Origin: Euleptes europaea
Taxonomy: Eukaryota > Chordata > Lepidosauria > Squamata > Sphaerodactylidae
Assembly (NCBI RefSeq): GCF_029931775.1
Contig: NC_079323.1
Location: forward strand, 1,275,001 to 1,339,000
Direction: 5' to 3'
Length of the DNA stretch: 64,000 bases
Part shown: positions 20,175 through 30,804 of the stretch, piece by piece
Position numbering within the stretch: the stretch's first letter is position 1
Layout of the letters: the number at the start of each line of letters is the position of its first letter
Translations under genes and position numbers: made by a program
The notes under the pieces: model-generated
Database searches by the model: none
What the model was told of the DNA's origin: nothing
Seen by the model: the letters and a program-made list of their open reading frames with translations, nothing else

Positions 20175-23100
20175 CTGTCAAGTAAAAAGAAGACAACCTT
20201 TTGAAATAATGGTTATTCACATGTTTAAAACCTTTCAATGCCCCCTCTTAACCCAGCTTAGAGTCCTCCAAGGCAGCAAACAATCAAAAACATTAAAGCA
20301 AACTTTTGAAATACATAGCATAAAAACAATGAAAAACAAGTTAAACATAATGTATACACAGTTAGAACACATACACAGGAAGGAGGGCTTGTGAGCCAAT
20401 TGCCAGGGCGGGGGTGGGGGGAGATGCATAGAATCATAGAGTTGGAAGGGACCACCAGGGTCATCTAGTCCAACCCCCTGCACAAGGCAGGAAATTCACA
20501 ACTACCTCCCCCCACACCCCCAGTGACCGCTACTCCATCTTCACTAACTGGTGGAAGACAGTGACAGAAGGGGATAGACAGAGCTGCCTGGGGAAGGAAT
20601 TCCATAATTTTGGGGCCACAACTGAGAGAAGGCCCTTTCTCAGGTTGCCACGCATCTAGCCTCAGATAGCAGGGGCACCATGAAGATGACTGCAGGTGTC
20701 AGGTAGGTTCAATTTATTTATTTGATTTATGTCCCGTCTCTCCCCGGGCTTGGGCCGGCTCGCAACATATTATACAATTGAAAACATACAGATTCGAGTT
20801 AAAATAATTCAATATCCTAGAATTCTAATGGTGCCCTTAAACGGTCCAGTGGCGAATGGGGATCAGGGTTAGGGTAGGCAAAACTAATATAACTAGGAAG
20901 GCAGAGTAGGAGAAGTATATCAACAGAAGTAGAGTGTCCAGATCACGCGAAGTGATGATGTCGCTTTACTCTGCTCTGGTTAGACCTCACCTAGAGTACT
21001 ATGTTCAGTTTTGGGCACCTCAATTTAAGAAAGATGTAGACAAGCTGGAACCTGTCCAGAGGAGGGCAACAAAGATGGGGAGGGGTCTGGAGACCAAGTC
21101 CTGTGAGGAAATGTTGCAGGAGCTGGGTGTGTTTAGCCTGAAGAGGAGAAGGCTGAGAGGGGATATGAGAACCATCTTCAAGTACTTGAAGGGCTGTCAC
21201 ATAGAACACATAAAGCTGCCTTCTACTGAACCAGACCCTCGGTCCATCAAAGTCAGTATTATCTGCTCAGACTGGCAGCGGCTCTCCAGGGTCTCAGGCA
21301 GGGGTCTTTCACATCACCTACCTGCCTAGTCCCTTTAACTGGAGATGCCACTTGGGGTCGAACCTGGGACCTTCTGCATGCCAAGCAGATGCTCTACCAC
21401 TGAGCCACAGCCCCTCCCCATTCCTTGCTGTGGACATTTAGTGGCTAGCAAGGGCCCCATTGCAGTCCCTTCCTGCACATATTCAGCAGGATGCACCAGC
21501 AGGAACATAAACCCTGAGCCATGCTCCAGCCTAGCCCTCTGGGCCTCTTGTTCTTCCCAACTTCTTCATGCCTCTTTTGTAGTGCCCTAATTAACTTAGT
21601 TTATAGAGAAAACATATATGCTGTTACATATACATAACTGGGATTCAGGATTGTTTGTCAACACTGACCTATCCTGTTCCATAGGTCCTTATTTGCTAAA
21701 AACCCTGCTCCTTTTAGTCCCTGACTCTCCTGTGCGCCTGACAAAATCTGGGTGCCGAGTTGTTTTTTGTTGCCCCAGAAGGTCGGACCAGAACCAATGG
21801 GTGGAAATTAAATCAAAAGAGTTTCCATCTAGACATTAGGAGGAACTTTCTAACAGAGCGGTTCCTCCGTGGAACAGGCTTCCTCGGGAGGTGGTGAGCT
21901 CTCCTTCTTAGCAGAGGCTAGATGGCCATCTGTCAGCAATGCTGATTCTATGACCTTAGGCGGATGATGAGAGGGAGGGCATCTTGGCCAACTTCTGAGC
22001 ATGGAGTAGGGATCACTGGGGGTGTGTTTGTGGGGGGGAGGTAGTTGTGAATTTCCTGCATTGTGCAGGGGGTTGGACTAGATGACCCTGGTGGTCTCTT
22101 CCAACTCTATGATTCTATGAAAGAAAAGGAACTGGAGGAGAGGGGAAAGGGGAGGGGGAGGCCAGCTAAGGTGGAAATCCGTCACTGCCCTCAACCATAG
22201 GCCTGGCAGAAGATCTCTGTCTTGTAGGCCCTGCAGAATTGCATGAGACCCCGCAGGCCCTTGGTCTCTCTAGAAGAGAGTTCCACCAGGCTGGGGCCAA
22301 AGCTGAAAAGGCTCTGGCTCTGATTGAGGACAGCTGGATACTCTTTGGGCTGGGGACTGTTAGAAATAAAACCCTCTTATTCTCTTAATGTTATAATTAC
22401 CTAAGAATAAAGTCCAGACGCAGGGAGAGATCTGTTCAAAACGTTTATCGATCGAGGTTCCAGCGGGACCCAAGCGAGGAGCGGCACGGGGCTCCGAGCC
22501 GTTCTCAGCACATACCGATGTAGGAGGGGAATCTCCATGTTGAAATTCCCTGGGGGTACAGGGCTCTTTCCCTGAACCCTAACGAGGTCTGCGAGTCCTG
22601 GGCACCCCACCGGATAGGGAACTCAATCCATTCGCCTCCCGCCAGACCGAACTATCCCTGAACAAGGGGTGCCTGCTGTGGGGGAGCCGCGTCGTGATTC
22701 CGGCCAAACTACGCATGAAAGTTCTGGAGGCTCTACACGTTAGCCACCCAGGGCATGAAGGCCCTGGCAAGAAGCTATGTGTGGTACCCGGGCATTGACG
22801 GTGCTGTCGAGGATGGGTGAGCCGTTGCCAACCCTGCCAGGAGTCACGCCCGGAGATGCCACGGGCCTCGACCCAGCGCCGGGAGTCTACCCACACGCCC
22901 TGGTCCCGCATCCACATAGACTTGCCGGAAGCAGCCACGGTTCCAGCGCTGCTGCCGACCCCCGTCGCCAGAGAGCCGGAACAGCCGGAGCGCCCGGAGC
23001 CACCGTTGCCGCTGCCTGCGACGGATAACACCGACGACCCAGCAACCGAGGGTGAGATTGATCCGGCGCCAATGGACCGTCCAACGGCTCCCGTCCTGGC

Positions 23101-26100
23101 GCCGCGCCGTTCCCAGCGGAACCGCTCGTGGCCGAGCTACCTCCAAGACTTTGTGTGCTCCTAGCGCACTGCTAGGATCGCTTGGACTTAGGGGAGAGGG
23201 GTGTTGTGTATGTATTTAGTAGGGTAGTAAGCGAGGGGAGACTTAGGAGCTTGCGGTCCGCAAGAAGGATCCTAAACCCTGCTCGCCCCATTGGCTAAGC
23301 AAACGGATCCTATTGGCCCTAAGCCAGCATGTCCCATTGGTCACCGAGAGGGTATTCCCCCCCATCACGGATCGGGGGGAGAGTGGCCGCAAGCGGCCAG
23401 GGGGGCATATAAGCAGGGCACGTTCAGTGTGTAAGTTAGTTCTGTGCTGAAATCAAATAAAGCTGTGTTGTTGAACTCCGACTCTGATCTCGTGAATCCT
23501 TCCCACGCGGACGTAACACCCAGCAAGGGGCTTTCAAGGCAAGTGAGAAGCAGAGGTGGTTTGCCATCACCTTCCTCTGCAGAGTCTTCCTTGGTGGTCT
23601 CCCTTCCAAGTACCAACCATGCTTAGCTTGCAAGATCTGATGAAGTCGGGCTATACCATGCTGCCTTCCCTTCCCTGACAGCCCCCTTACCTGATTTGAA
23701 ACTGCATCTCTTGGTTTTGCATCTTCTTTCTGCAAATGGCAAAAGAGAAATAGTTAGAAGGGAGCCATTCATTCGCAGCCTGGAGATCAGTTGTAATTCT
23801 GTGAGATCTCCAGCTACCACCTGGAGACTGGCAACCCTACCCTAGTGTAGCTGTGGGTCTTCCTACTTCAGTATAGACCTTGGGAGTAGGGTTGTCAACC
23901 TCCTGGTACTAGCTGGAGATCTACTGCTATTACAACTGATCTCCAGCTGAAAGAGATCCGTTCCCCTGGAGAAAATGGCCACTTTGGCAATTGGACTCTA
24001 TGGCATTGAAGTCCTTCCCCAAACGCCGCTCTCCTTAGGCTCCGCCCCAAAAACCTCCCGCCAGTGGCGAAGAGGGACCTAGCAACCCTACTTGGGAGCG
24101 AGGGGTCCCAGGTGTTACCTTTTACAAAAGCACAGTTGTAGGTGCTGGAGTCTTCCAGGGAGAGAAGGTGGATGAAGGTTGTCTCTGGCGCCTTGGTGAA
24201 GTTTACGACCTTGAACTTCTCAAAGGGTGGGATCAGAACTTCCTCCTCGCCGGGGAAGAAGGAGAAGTTCTTGATGTTGACACCGAAGCACGTCTCAATG
24301 GTGAAGAAGGTGTCCTTCCCGAACTGCAGAGCGCTCTCGTTCTTCAGCGAGGAGGAAGTGAACTGTCCAAAGCGGACCTCCTTCAGGCGTTGCGAGGCAA
24401 AGCGGACTCCCCTGACCCCGCGGTACACTTTGTTGCACCTGGGCCTGGCGTCGGCCTCCAGACCACGCATGGCCCTGGTCAGGAGGAAGTGGAAGGCCTT
24501 GAAGGGGAAGTGCTGGAGGTAATAGTCTCTGGTGCGCCCGGCTTCCCTGACGGCAGCGTTGAAATCCCGGTGGAAGCGCCCTTGGATGGTGTAGGCCATG
24601 AGTGCGATGCCGTACTCCGGCGTGAGGCCGCCGGGGGGCAAGAGGGAGGCTTTCCTCTCGTGCCACTTGGAGGCCGCCTCTTTCCAGGCCTCGGCGTAGA
24701 CCCGGTTGTTGGCGAACTCCGTGCGGTTCAGCTCCTCCAGCTCGGCCGCCATCATTTCCATGCAGCCCTTGTACTGGTCATCGAAGGAAGCGAGGGCCAT
24801 GTCGAGTGGCGACTCTTTGACAGGGAAGAGGTCTCTCCTTTGGAGGGGCAAGCTGGAGGTCTGCAACAGAGAGGAGCACACGGGGTACCCGGCTGCGGGG
24901 AGGACCTCCGCAAGAGAGGCGGCGGTTGCATCATCATACCACCCTAGGGTTGCCAACCTCCAGCTGGCGAGCTCCTGCTATTACAACTGAACTCCAGCCG
25001 ATTATGGTTGCCAGGTCCCTCTTCGCCACCAACGGGAGGTTTTTGGAGTGGAGCCTGAGGAGGGCGAGGTTTGGGGAAGGACTTCAATGCCATAGAGTCC
25101 AATTGCCAAAGCGGCCATTTTTCTCCAGGGGAACTGATCTCTATCAGCTGGAAATCAGTGGTAATAGCAGGAGATCTCTAACTAGTACCTGGGGTTGGCA
25201 ATCCTACAGCCGATAGAGATGAGTTCAATTCCCCACTCCTCCACATGAGTGACGGACTCTAATCTGGAGAACTGGGTCCGATTCCCCACTCTTCCAAATG
25301 AAGCCAGCTGGGTGACCTTGGGCCAGTCACAGTTCTCTCTGCACTCAGCCCCACCTACCTCACAAGGTGCCTGTTGTGGGGAGAGGAAGGGATTGTGTTT
25401 GTAAGCCGCTTTGAGACTCCTTAAAGGTAGAGAAAAGCGGGGTATAAAACCAACTCTTCTTCCTCTTCTAACAGTCCAAAGGAAACACAAGAAGAGCTCT
25501 GCTGGATCCTACAAAGCATTATATTTTCAAGCGTGGCCAGTCAGAGGTTTCTGGGGAGCCCACAAGCAAGGTGTGATGTGGATTGCCCTTGTCCCCTGTT
25601 TACTCGGCAGCAGCTGGTATCCAAAAGTACACTACCTCTGAACATGGAGGTTCTGTTCAGCCTGACCTAACAGCCCCTGAGAGACCTGGCTCCCATGAGA
25701 GATGTCTGAACCAAGTCTGAGGATCCAGGAGAGTTTCTCAACACTCTGGTCTTGCTTCCCCTGGTGAAAACTCCCCCTCATTGGTTTCCCCAGTCATGTA
25801 AATATGGGCTTGAGGTAATTTCAGATTTCAGGATCAAGTGGGGTTGCCAGCTCTGAGCTGGGAAATACCTGGGGATCTGGGGGAGTAGAGCCTGAGGAAG
25901 GTGGGGTTTGGAGAGGGGAGGGACTTCAATGCCATAGAGTCCACTTTCCAAAGCGGACGTTTTCTCCTGGTGAACTGATCTCTATCACCTGGAGGTCAGC
26001 TGTAATTACGGGAGAACTCCAGGCGCTACCTGGAGATTGGCAACCCTGGCCAATCAAGCCATTTTCTCCCCCTCCTCCCCACAGGCCCTTCATACCACAT

Positions 26101-26164
26101 GGTCTCCTGAGAATATTCCCATCAGATAAAGAACCAGGATTGTCTGGAGAGGCGGCATCTTCAT
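20074..26164 (-). CDS. ART-B, GPI-anchored mono-ADP-ribosyltransferase (ART1/ART5-like)
   Basis: This is the second arginine-type ecto-ADP-ribosyltransferase of the cluster, 303 residues from exons 26096-26164, 24119-24860 and 20074-20174 (phases 0 and 1). Exon 1 is a signal peptide ([20 protein letters not shown]). Exon 2 carries the triad: Arg in KVYRGVRG, Ser in FTSSSLKN and [11 protein letters not shown]. Exon 3 ends in a hydrophobic GPI-type tail ([18 protein letters not shown]). The frame is intact, and exons 1 and 3 equal those of ART-A in length, so the two arose by tandem duplication. Position next to TRPC2 matches mammalian ART5, yet ART5 is a secreted form in mammals. GC content is higher than in ART-A. 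Confidence 0.92.
20425..20830 (-). mobile_element. CR1 3' end (reverse) and L2-like LINE text
   Basis: The reverse CR1 tail has cagagttggaagggacc and catctagtccaacccc. It is followed by ggaattccataattttgggg and an atttatttatttgattta stretch, typical of an L2-like 3' region. Confidence 0.65.
20925..22120 (+). mobile_element. CR1 LINE 3' part split by a SINE
   Basis: The plus strand encodes [20 protein letters not shown] and [20 protein letters not shown]. After a nested SINE it resumes at about 21745 (tgttttttgttgccccagaa) and ends in ctctatgattctatga. Some non-CR1 sequence also lies between 21420 and 21745. Confidence 0.85.
21205..21418 (-). mobile_element. tRNA-derived SINE (type B), reverse, nested in CR1
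   Basis: A reverse copy ends ctctaccactgagccacagc, with the B box gaacctgggacc reversed. Confidence 0.85.
22125..22611. other. L2-like text and an uncertain LTR-like fragment
   Basis: 22200-22350 resembles the L2-like 3' region seen near 20.6 and 40.6 kb. 22360-22611 begins tgttagaaataaaacc and has no recognised relative; it could be a piece of an LTR element. Confidence 0.4.
22612..23516 (+). mobile_element. Ty3/Gypsy retrotransposon fossil, 3' end with LTR
   Basis: The internal part matches the integrase zinc-binding and core start ([37 protein letters not shown]) and a Pro-rich end with [14 protein letters not shown] 3' LTR follows at about 23203-23516, with TG and CA ends, a TATA-like catataagc and an AATAAA-type signal. 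The element is 5'-truncated and broken. It lies in ART-B intron 2. Confidence 0.82.
23518..23680 (-). mobile_element. 5S-rRNA-derived SINE, reverse
   Basis: The reverse complement reads gcttggtacttggaaggga and tggcaaaccacctctgc, the 5S-SINE body. Confidence 0.7.
23770..24090 (-). mobile_element. hAT-MITE fragment and a complete reverse copy with perfect duplication
   Basis: A partial copy ends near 23840. The complete copy 23887-24090 is flanked by CTTGGGAG on both sides, an exact 8-base target duplication that identifies the family as hAT. Confidence 0.92.
24119..24860 (-). CDS. ART-B exon 2, catalytic domain
   Basis: The acceptor is ctctgttgcag and the donor ggtaacacc. The 742-base exon starts [17 protein letters not shown] and ends NCAFVKG. 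A MITE begins only 29 bases beyond the donor. Confidence 0.93.
24945..25216 (-). mobile_element. hAT-MITE (reverse) interrupted by another copy
   Basis: The outer copy begins tagggttgccaacctc and stops at ctccagccgat, where the inner copy entered. It lies just 5' of ART-B exon 2. Confidence 0.8.
25003..25206 (+). mobile_element. hAT-type MITE nested, perfect 8-base duplication
   Basis: The element is flanked by CAGCCGAT at 24995-25002 and 25207-25214. Its ends are tatggttgcc and ggcaatccta. Confidence 0.92.
25217..25472 (+). mobile_element. tRNA-derived SINE (type A), 5'-truncated
   Basis: The body has ctgggtgaccttgggccagt and ends with accaactcttcttcctctt. Confidence 0.8.
25473..25839. other. 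Unique sequence in ART-B intron 1
   Basis: Nothing is recognised. Confidence 0.5.
25840..26047 (+). mobile_element. hAT-type MITE
   Basis: A complete but diverged copy, 49 bases from the ART-B exon 1 donor. Confidence 0.8.
26096..26164 (-). CDS. ART-B exon 1, signal peptide
   Basis: Sixty-nine bases from ATG to a gtatgaag donor, phase 0. It aligns codon for codon with ART-A exon 1. Confidence 0.88.
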
Positions 26165-26797
26165 GTCCACTCCTGAGAAAAAGCCAAACCAGCCCTGCTT
26201 ATTTCCATGTTGCTTGGTCACATCTCAGATTCTATGATCCTGGCATGGGGGTGAGGTAGCCTACAATATTCATGGGGGGAGGCTGCAACTCAAGGTCAGC
26301 CCAGTTTTGCACCGTATCAAAAAGGAGACAAGAAATCCCCTTTTCTCCAAATCCAAATTATACAACTAAGCATGAATATTACCCATTTAGATGGTCAGTT
26401 CCGGCTGCAACATTTCCTCGCTGCTTATAAAATACATATCTAGGCAAAGACCAGGGGGAAGCATTGGCATTGCTGGAGGGTGTGTGTGTGTGACAGGAGT
26501 AACAACCCTGCAGAGAAGGTGAGCAGGAAAAGCAGCATTCTGATGACCAGGAACTCAGACTGCAGCTCTCCCAGTCTGTTCCCACTCAGCCCCCTGGGAT
26601 TCGCAAGCCACCCTGGAGTCTGTGTGCACCTATCAGGCCTGAGCAACAGGTGAGGCTGGCTAAGCAAGACCTCGAAAGCAAGTCCAAATAATGGTTGGAA
26701 ACCAGTGCAAATTTTCAGATTGAGCCCCAACTGGTCTGAAGTCCAGCAAGACTCTCTCCCCTCAAACAAGCCGTGGGTTAGGGGCCTGATCTTAGAG
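26165..26797. other. Region upstream of ART-B exon 1
   Basis: Unique sequence with a short GT run near 26480. It probably belongs to ART-B 5' UTR or intron. Confidence 0.45.
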
Positions 26798-27055
26798 TTA
26801 GTGTGGTGTAGTGGTTAAGAGTGGAGGTTTGGAGCGGCGGACACTAATCTGGTGAACCGGGTTGGTTTCCCCACTCCTCCACATGAAGCCAGCTGGGTGA
26901 CCTTGGGCCAGTCACAGCTCTCTTAGAGCTCTCTCAGCCCCACCTACCTCACAGGGTGTCTGTTGTGGGGAGGGGAAGGGAAGGTGATTGTGAGCCGCTT
27001 TGAGACTCCTTAAAGGTAGAGAAAAGCAGGGTATAAAAACCAACTCTTATTATTA
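26798..27055 (+). mobile_element. tRNA-derived SINE (type A)
   Basis: A full-length copy from gtgtggtgtagtggttaag to the accaactcttattatt tail. Confidence 0.88.
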
Positions 27056-27109
27056 TTACTATCTGTAACGGTGGGGGAAAGTGCTGTCAAGCTGCAGCCT
27101 ACTTATCAC

Positions 27110-27437
27110 AACCCCAATCGGTTTTCAGAGCAAGTGACATTCAGAGGTAATTTGCCATTGCCTGCCTCTGTGTAGTAACCCCGGACTTCCTTGGTGGTCT
27201 CCTATCCAAGTGCTAACCAGGGCCGACCCTGCTCAGTTTCTGAGATCTGACGAGATCAGGCTAGCCTGGGCCATCCAGGTGAGGACAGAAGACATACAGA
27301 GGTGGTTTGCCATGCCTGCCTCTGCATAGCACTTGGATTTCCTTAGTGGTCTCCCACCCAAGACGTAACCAGGGACAATCCTGCTTAGCAGGTGAGATCT
27401 GACGAGAGCAGGCTAGCCTGGGCCATCCAGGTCAGGG
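27110..27437 (-). mobile_element. 5S-derived SINE, reverse, two units in tandem
   Basis: The 5S part (gagatctgacgagatcagg, cctgggccatccaggt) occurs twice, about 150 bases apart, in the same orientation. Confidence 0.78.
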
Positions 27438-27535
27438 TATCTGTAACAGATGGGTCATTTCCTCCCACTAATCATGCCCTAACTAACTGTAAGTAAGCAA
27501 GGCTTTGAAGCTCCAGCCAGAATGCTCACATCTTG

Positions 27536-27845
27536 ACAGCCAGCGTGGTGTAGTGGTTAAGAGCGGTGGTTTGGAGGGGTGGACTCTGATCTGGAGAACC
27601 GGGTTTGTTTCCCCGCCCCTCCACATAAGTGGCAGAGGCTAATCTGGTAAACTGGATTTGTTTCCCCACTCCTAAGCATGAAGCCAGCTGGGTGACCTTG
27701 GGCTAGTCACAGCTCTCTCAGCCCCACCTACCTCACAGGGTGTCTGTTGTGGGGAAGGAAAGGGAAGGTGACTGTAAGCTGGTTTGATTCTTCCTTAAGT
27801 GGTACAGAAAGTTGGCATAGAAAAATCAACTCTTCTTCTTCTTTA
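27536..27845 (+). mobile_element. tRNA-derived SINE (type A)
   Basis: A full-length copy beginning ccagcgtggtgtagtggtta and ending in a cttctt tail. Confidence 0.88.
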
Positions 27846-27847
27846 TC

Positions 27848-27965
27848 CATTCTAGCTGTATCTGAAGAAGTGAGCTGTAGCTCACGAAAGCTCCTACCCT
27901 GCCAGAAATTTTGTTAGTCTTTAAGGTGCTCCTGGACTCTCGCTCTTTTCTGCTGCTACAGACAG
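27848..27965 (+). mobile_element. Penelope-like fragment with intact hammerhead core
   Basis: CTGAAGA is followed by a perfect GTGAGC / GCTCAC stem and GAAA at 27862-27889. Downstream is ttgttagtctttaaggtgct. Confidence 0.75.
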
Positions 27966-27999
27966 ACAAAACACAGCTCCCCACCGTGATCTGTCTTCA

Positions 28000-28320
28000 T
28001 CCTTGCCCCCCACCCACCAATTTGAAGGAATTCAGAGCAGTGCTGTTGTTGACCAAGAAAGCAAAGCGGTAAAGGAAGCGGTAACTTTTACCTGGCTGCT
28101 CTCTCGCGCTCTCTTTCCACGGGAGAAAAGGAGTCCTGGGATATTTGTGGCCTTGTGGTCCCCTTCCCTCGTCCCAAAGCCTTCTTTCAGCTGTGACTAC
28201 TGTTGGAGTGACAGGTCAAAAGCAGCGGATCCGCTTTTTATAGCACCCTGCCCCTCTGCCCATAGACACCCCCGCTTTCCTGGCTCACTCCTGGGCTATT
28301 TATACTTGACAGGTCTGCAC
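28000..28320 (-). promoter_or_regulatory. Possible ART-B promoter
   Basis: On the minus strand TATAAATA lies at 28297-28304 and TATAAAA at 28236-28242, about 2.1 kb upstream of the ART-B start codon. Two TATA boxes in unique sequence suggest a tissue-specific promoter; no transcript evidence is available. Confidence 0.35.
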
Positions 28321-28339
28321 AAGATCCCTCCAAGAATGT

Positions 28340-28608
28340 AAAAGGTGAAAGATTTATATGATCTGAAGAGAAACCAGAGTATTTAGCAGAAAACTGTCAT
28401 AACACTTCTCCGGAAGTCCAATGTGGTGATGGGACACAGTATTAAGCTGGGTGGTGGTTTTTTAGGGCACTATGAATTTTGTAACTTTTTACTATGATAA
28501 GTAGTTTTAACTGTTAAGTAAGTGCTCTTTTGTATTTTCTTTTTCTTTATGTTTTGTTTTATGTTTGTTTTATGTTATAAAAAATAATAAAAATTTATTT
28601 TTTAAAAA
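28340..28608 (+). mobile_element. LINE (L1-type) 3' end insertion with poly(A)
   Basis: A 5'-truncated, A-tailed insert. Its 19-base target duplication aagatccctccaagaatgt stands intact at 28321-28339; the right copy is split by an LTR (28609-28618 and 29268-29276). Confidence 0.8.
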
Positions 28609-28618
28609 AAGATCCCTC

Positions 28619-29263
28619 TGATAGGGAAAATGAGTTAATTTCGAGCTTACATAGAAGAGCGTAGTGTGCAGTAGTGGACGGTGGCTTGGCAAGGCTTTGG
28701 CCAAAGTTATATAAGTGGACAATAATAACTTTAAAACTGTTCTGTTTCTTCTCTGTGTGTGACAAACTGTGGAAAGTATCAAGAACAGCTTCACAGAATA
28801 AAGCTTAACCACAAGAACCTAGGTGCAATCTAGCGTTCCATGCAAAACCACAAGGCAGGTTGCTTAGCGTTACCAAGAATCTGCAGGATGCTTGCTGAAC
28901 CACAAGTGCTGAACCAATGCAAGTAAGAAAATTCTAAGAAGTGATTGCACTTTGCTTATGCTTAAAGTAAAAATAACCTCGCTTAATACTTATACTGGTG
29001 GGAGGGAGATAGGTGGGGTTAAATGTGATAAGTTCTATCTTTGCGTCGCGATAGGTAGATTGTAAGCCTTTCGCGTGGCCTGATTGGCCAAAGGGAGAGA
29101 GAGGGAACTCGCGTCGGAAGCCTTAAAAATGAGCTGTCTGCGTACAGACTCTTCAGAAAGAGACACCTAGGTGTTTCTTTCTCCATCTCTGCAGACATGT
29201 TTAAATAAAATCACTTGCTGCTTAGCTGCCTTGGTCTGAGTGGTCTATTGATCGTTCATATCA
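28619..29263 (+). mobile_element. Solo LTR, fossil, endogenous-retrovirus type
   Basis: The ends are TGATA and TATCA, flanked by the 4-base duplication CCTC. AATAAA near 29205 sets plus orientation. Four-base duplications are usual for gammaretrovirus-like elements. No internal region remains. It is younger than the LINE it entered. Confidence 0.82.
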
Positions 29264-29510
29264 CCTCCAAGAATGTTTCGGATGGGATTGTGTTTCAAAA
29301 CAGGAGGAGAGGAGTCAGAGTTCCCCCCTTTAAAGTGGAGACTGGGGGTCTTGCTAGGGACATGGGCTGCAGCTGGGGAAACCACCCCCTTGTAGTGACA
29401 CCACAGCTTTGGGCCAAGATATGGAACTGACTCCAGTGGGGCAGCCGTGTTCATCAGTTGTAGCACAAGGAAAAGAAAGAGACTTGTGTTGCATCTTAAG
29501 GACTAACTGA

Positions 29511-29715
29511 GGGTCTGTGGCTCTGTGGCAGAGCATCTGCTTGGCATGCAGAAGGTCCCGGGTTCAATCCCCGGCATCTCTAGTTAAAAGGACTAGGCAA
29601 GTAGGGGGTGCGAAAGACCTCTGCCTGAGACCCTGGAGAGCCGCTGCCGGTCTGAGTAGATGATACTGACGTTGATGGGCCGAGGGTCTGATTCAGTATA
29701 AGGCAGCTTCATGTA
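29511..29715 (+). mobile_element. tRNA-derived SINE (type B)
   Basis: Starts gtctgtggctctgtggcag, has the B box gggttcaatcccc and ends ataaggcagcttcatgta. Confidence 0.87.
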
Positions 29716-29737
29716 TTGCCAATTTAGTATCTGACAA

Positions 29738-29895
29738 AGGTACCCAGCATTGGCAAAATCTATCAAGTACAAAGTGAATCCACTGTTCTCAACTGAGGGT
29801 AAAAGTGTTCCAGTGGGCAGAGGCATTGTCCAAAAGCTCAGACATGTTAAGGATCTCACATTGTAGATTTGTGTAGCCTCTAGCTGATGCTGCAT
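29738..29895 (-). repeat. Unidentified coding-like module, copy 1
   Basis: The minus strand resembles the module at 32402-32583 over most of its length (aacatgtctgag, ttggacaatgcctctgccca, ttgatagattttgccaatgc). Its frame is more damaged than that of copy 2. The origin is unknown. Confidence 0.6.
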
Positions 29896-29897
29896 TA

Positions 29898-30130
29898 AGC
29901 AGGGGGTTTGGACTAGATGGCCTGGGTGGCCTCTTCCAAACTGATGATTCTATGAAATACGCACCCACTGTGGTGACCTCTTCACTTTGGATAGTGAGTT
30001 CTAGACTAGGATTTACAGGCTGATCCTTTTTATACCGGGGTCCCCAACCGTTTTGGACCTGTGGGCACCTCCGGAATTTGGAGGACAGGTGGGGAGCGGC
30101 GCCAACCCAAAATTGCTGCCCACAGGCAGT
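29898..30130. mobile_element. CR1 tail and a hAT-like fragment
   Basis: A CR1 end (ggtttggactagatggcct, gatgattctatga) is at 29898-29956. ggggtccccaaccgttttgg at 30036 begins a hAT-like fragment. Confidence 0.6.
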
Positions 30131-30804
30131 GGAGCCTGGAAACTTTTATTCCCTTCATGATTTCCTATCTTTCCCCACATACTCCTTTTTAAAAAGCAAA
30201 TAACGCATGTTATTAATGTAAAATATTTATTGCATTTAACAGGTGACATTCTAATGCATTTCCATTCATTTAATCATTCAGTTTTGCCATTTTCCACACT
30301 ATGAGCATAACCGTTTAGTCCCTGTTTTAATGTGTGTGTGTACTAGAAACTTTTTCTCTGTATGGGGGGCTCCCTTTTGTAACTCTTTGGTATCTTCGCT
30401 GGACGCAGAGGGGGCCGTGCCTCCCCTCCAGGGTCAGCCCCAAATCTGCACGACCTCGGCTGGGCCTGCCTCAGGATTCATTTGCAATGGCGGGGGGTTC
30501 TTAGAACTGGGGCACATGAGCCAGGGGTTGCTGCACACCAACTTCTGAGACTGCAGGGCCTCCGTGGGGTTCACCTCTCAGGTCACTCCTGGCTGCTTCA
30601 TTGATGCCTGTACAAACCACCCTCTGCCCAGCGGCCACGAGGTTTGGTTTCCTCAGAACTTCCCAAAGCACAGTAGGCAACCTGAGGTTTAAATGACTTC
30701 CCCTTTATGTGTGCACATAGAGGAGGACTTAGTTAGTGGGGGCAACATCCACCAATGTTTTTCCTGTGCCTTAATTATTAATCCCCCCCCCCAAGCATTG
30801 TATG
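30131..30804. other. Unannotated spacer downstream of TRPC2
   Basis: Mostly unique sequence with no exon signal seen. Confidence 0.5.

Noticed and set aside
22777-23164. Pro-rich open frames near 23 kb as a host gene
   Set aside because: They belong to the Ty3/Gypsy fossil, as shown by the integrase text before and the LTR after.
24168-24947. 259-codon plus-strand open frame
   Set aside because: It is the antisense of ART-B exon 2, kept open by its codon bias.
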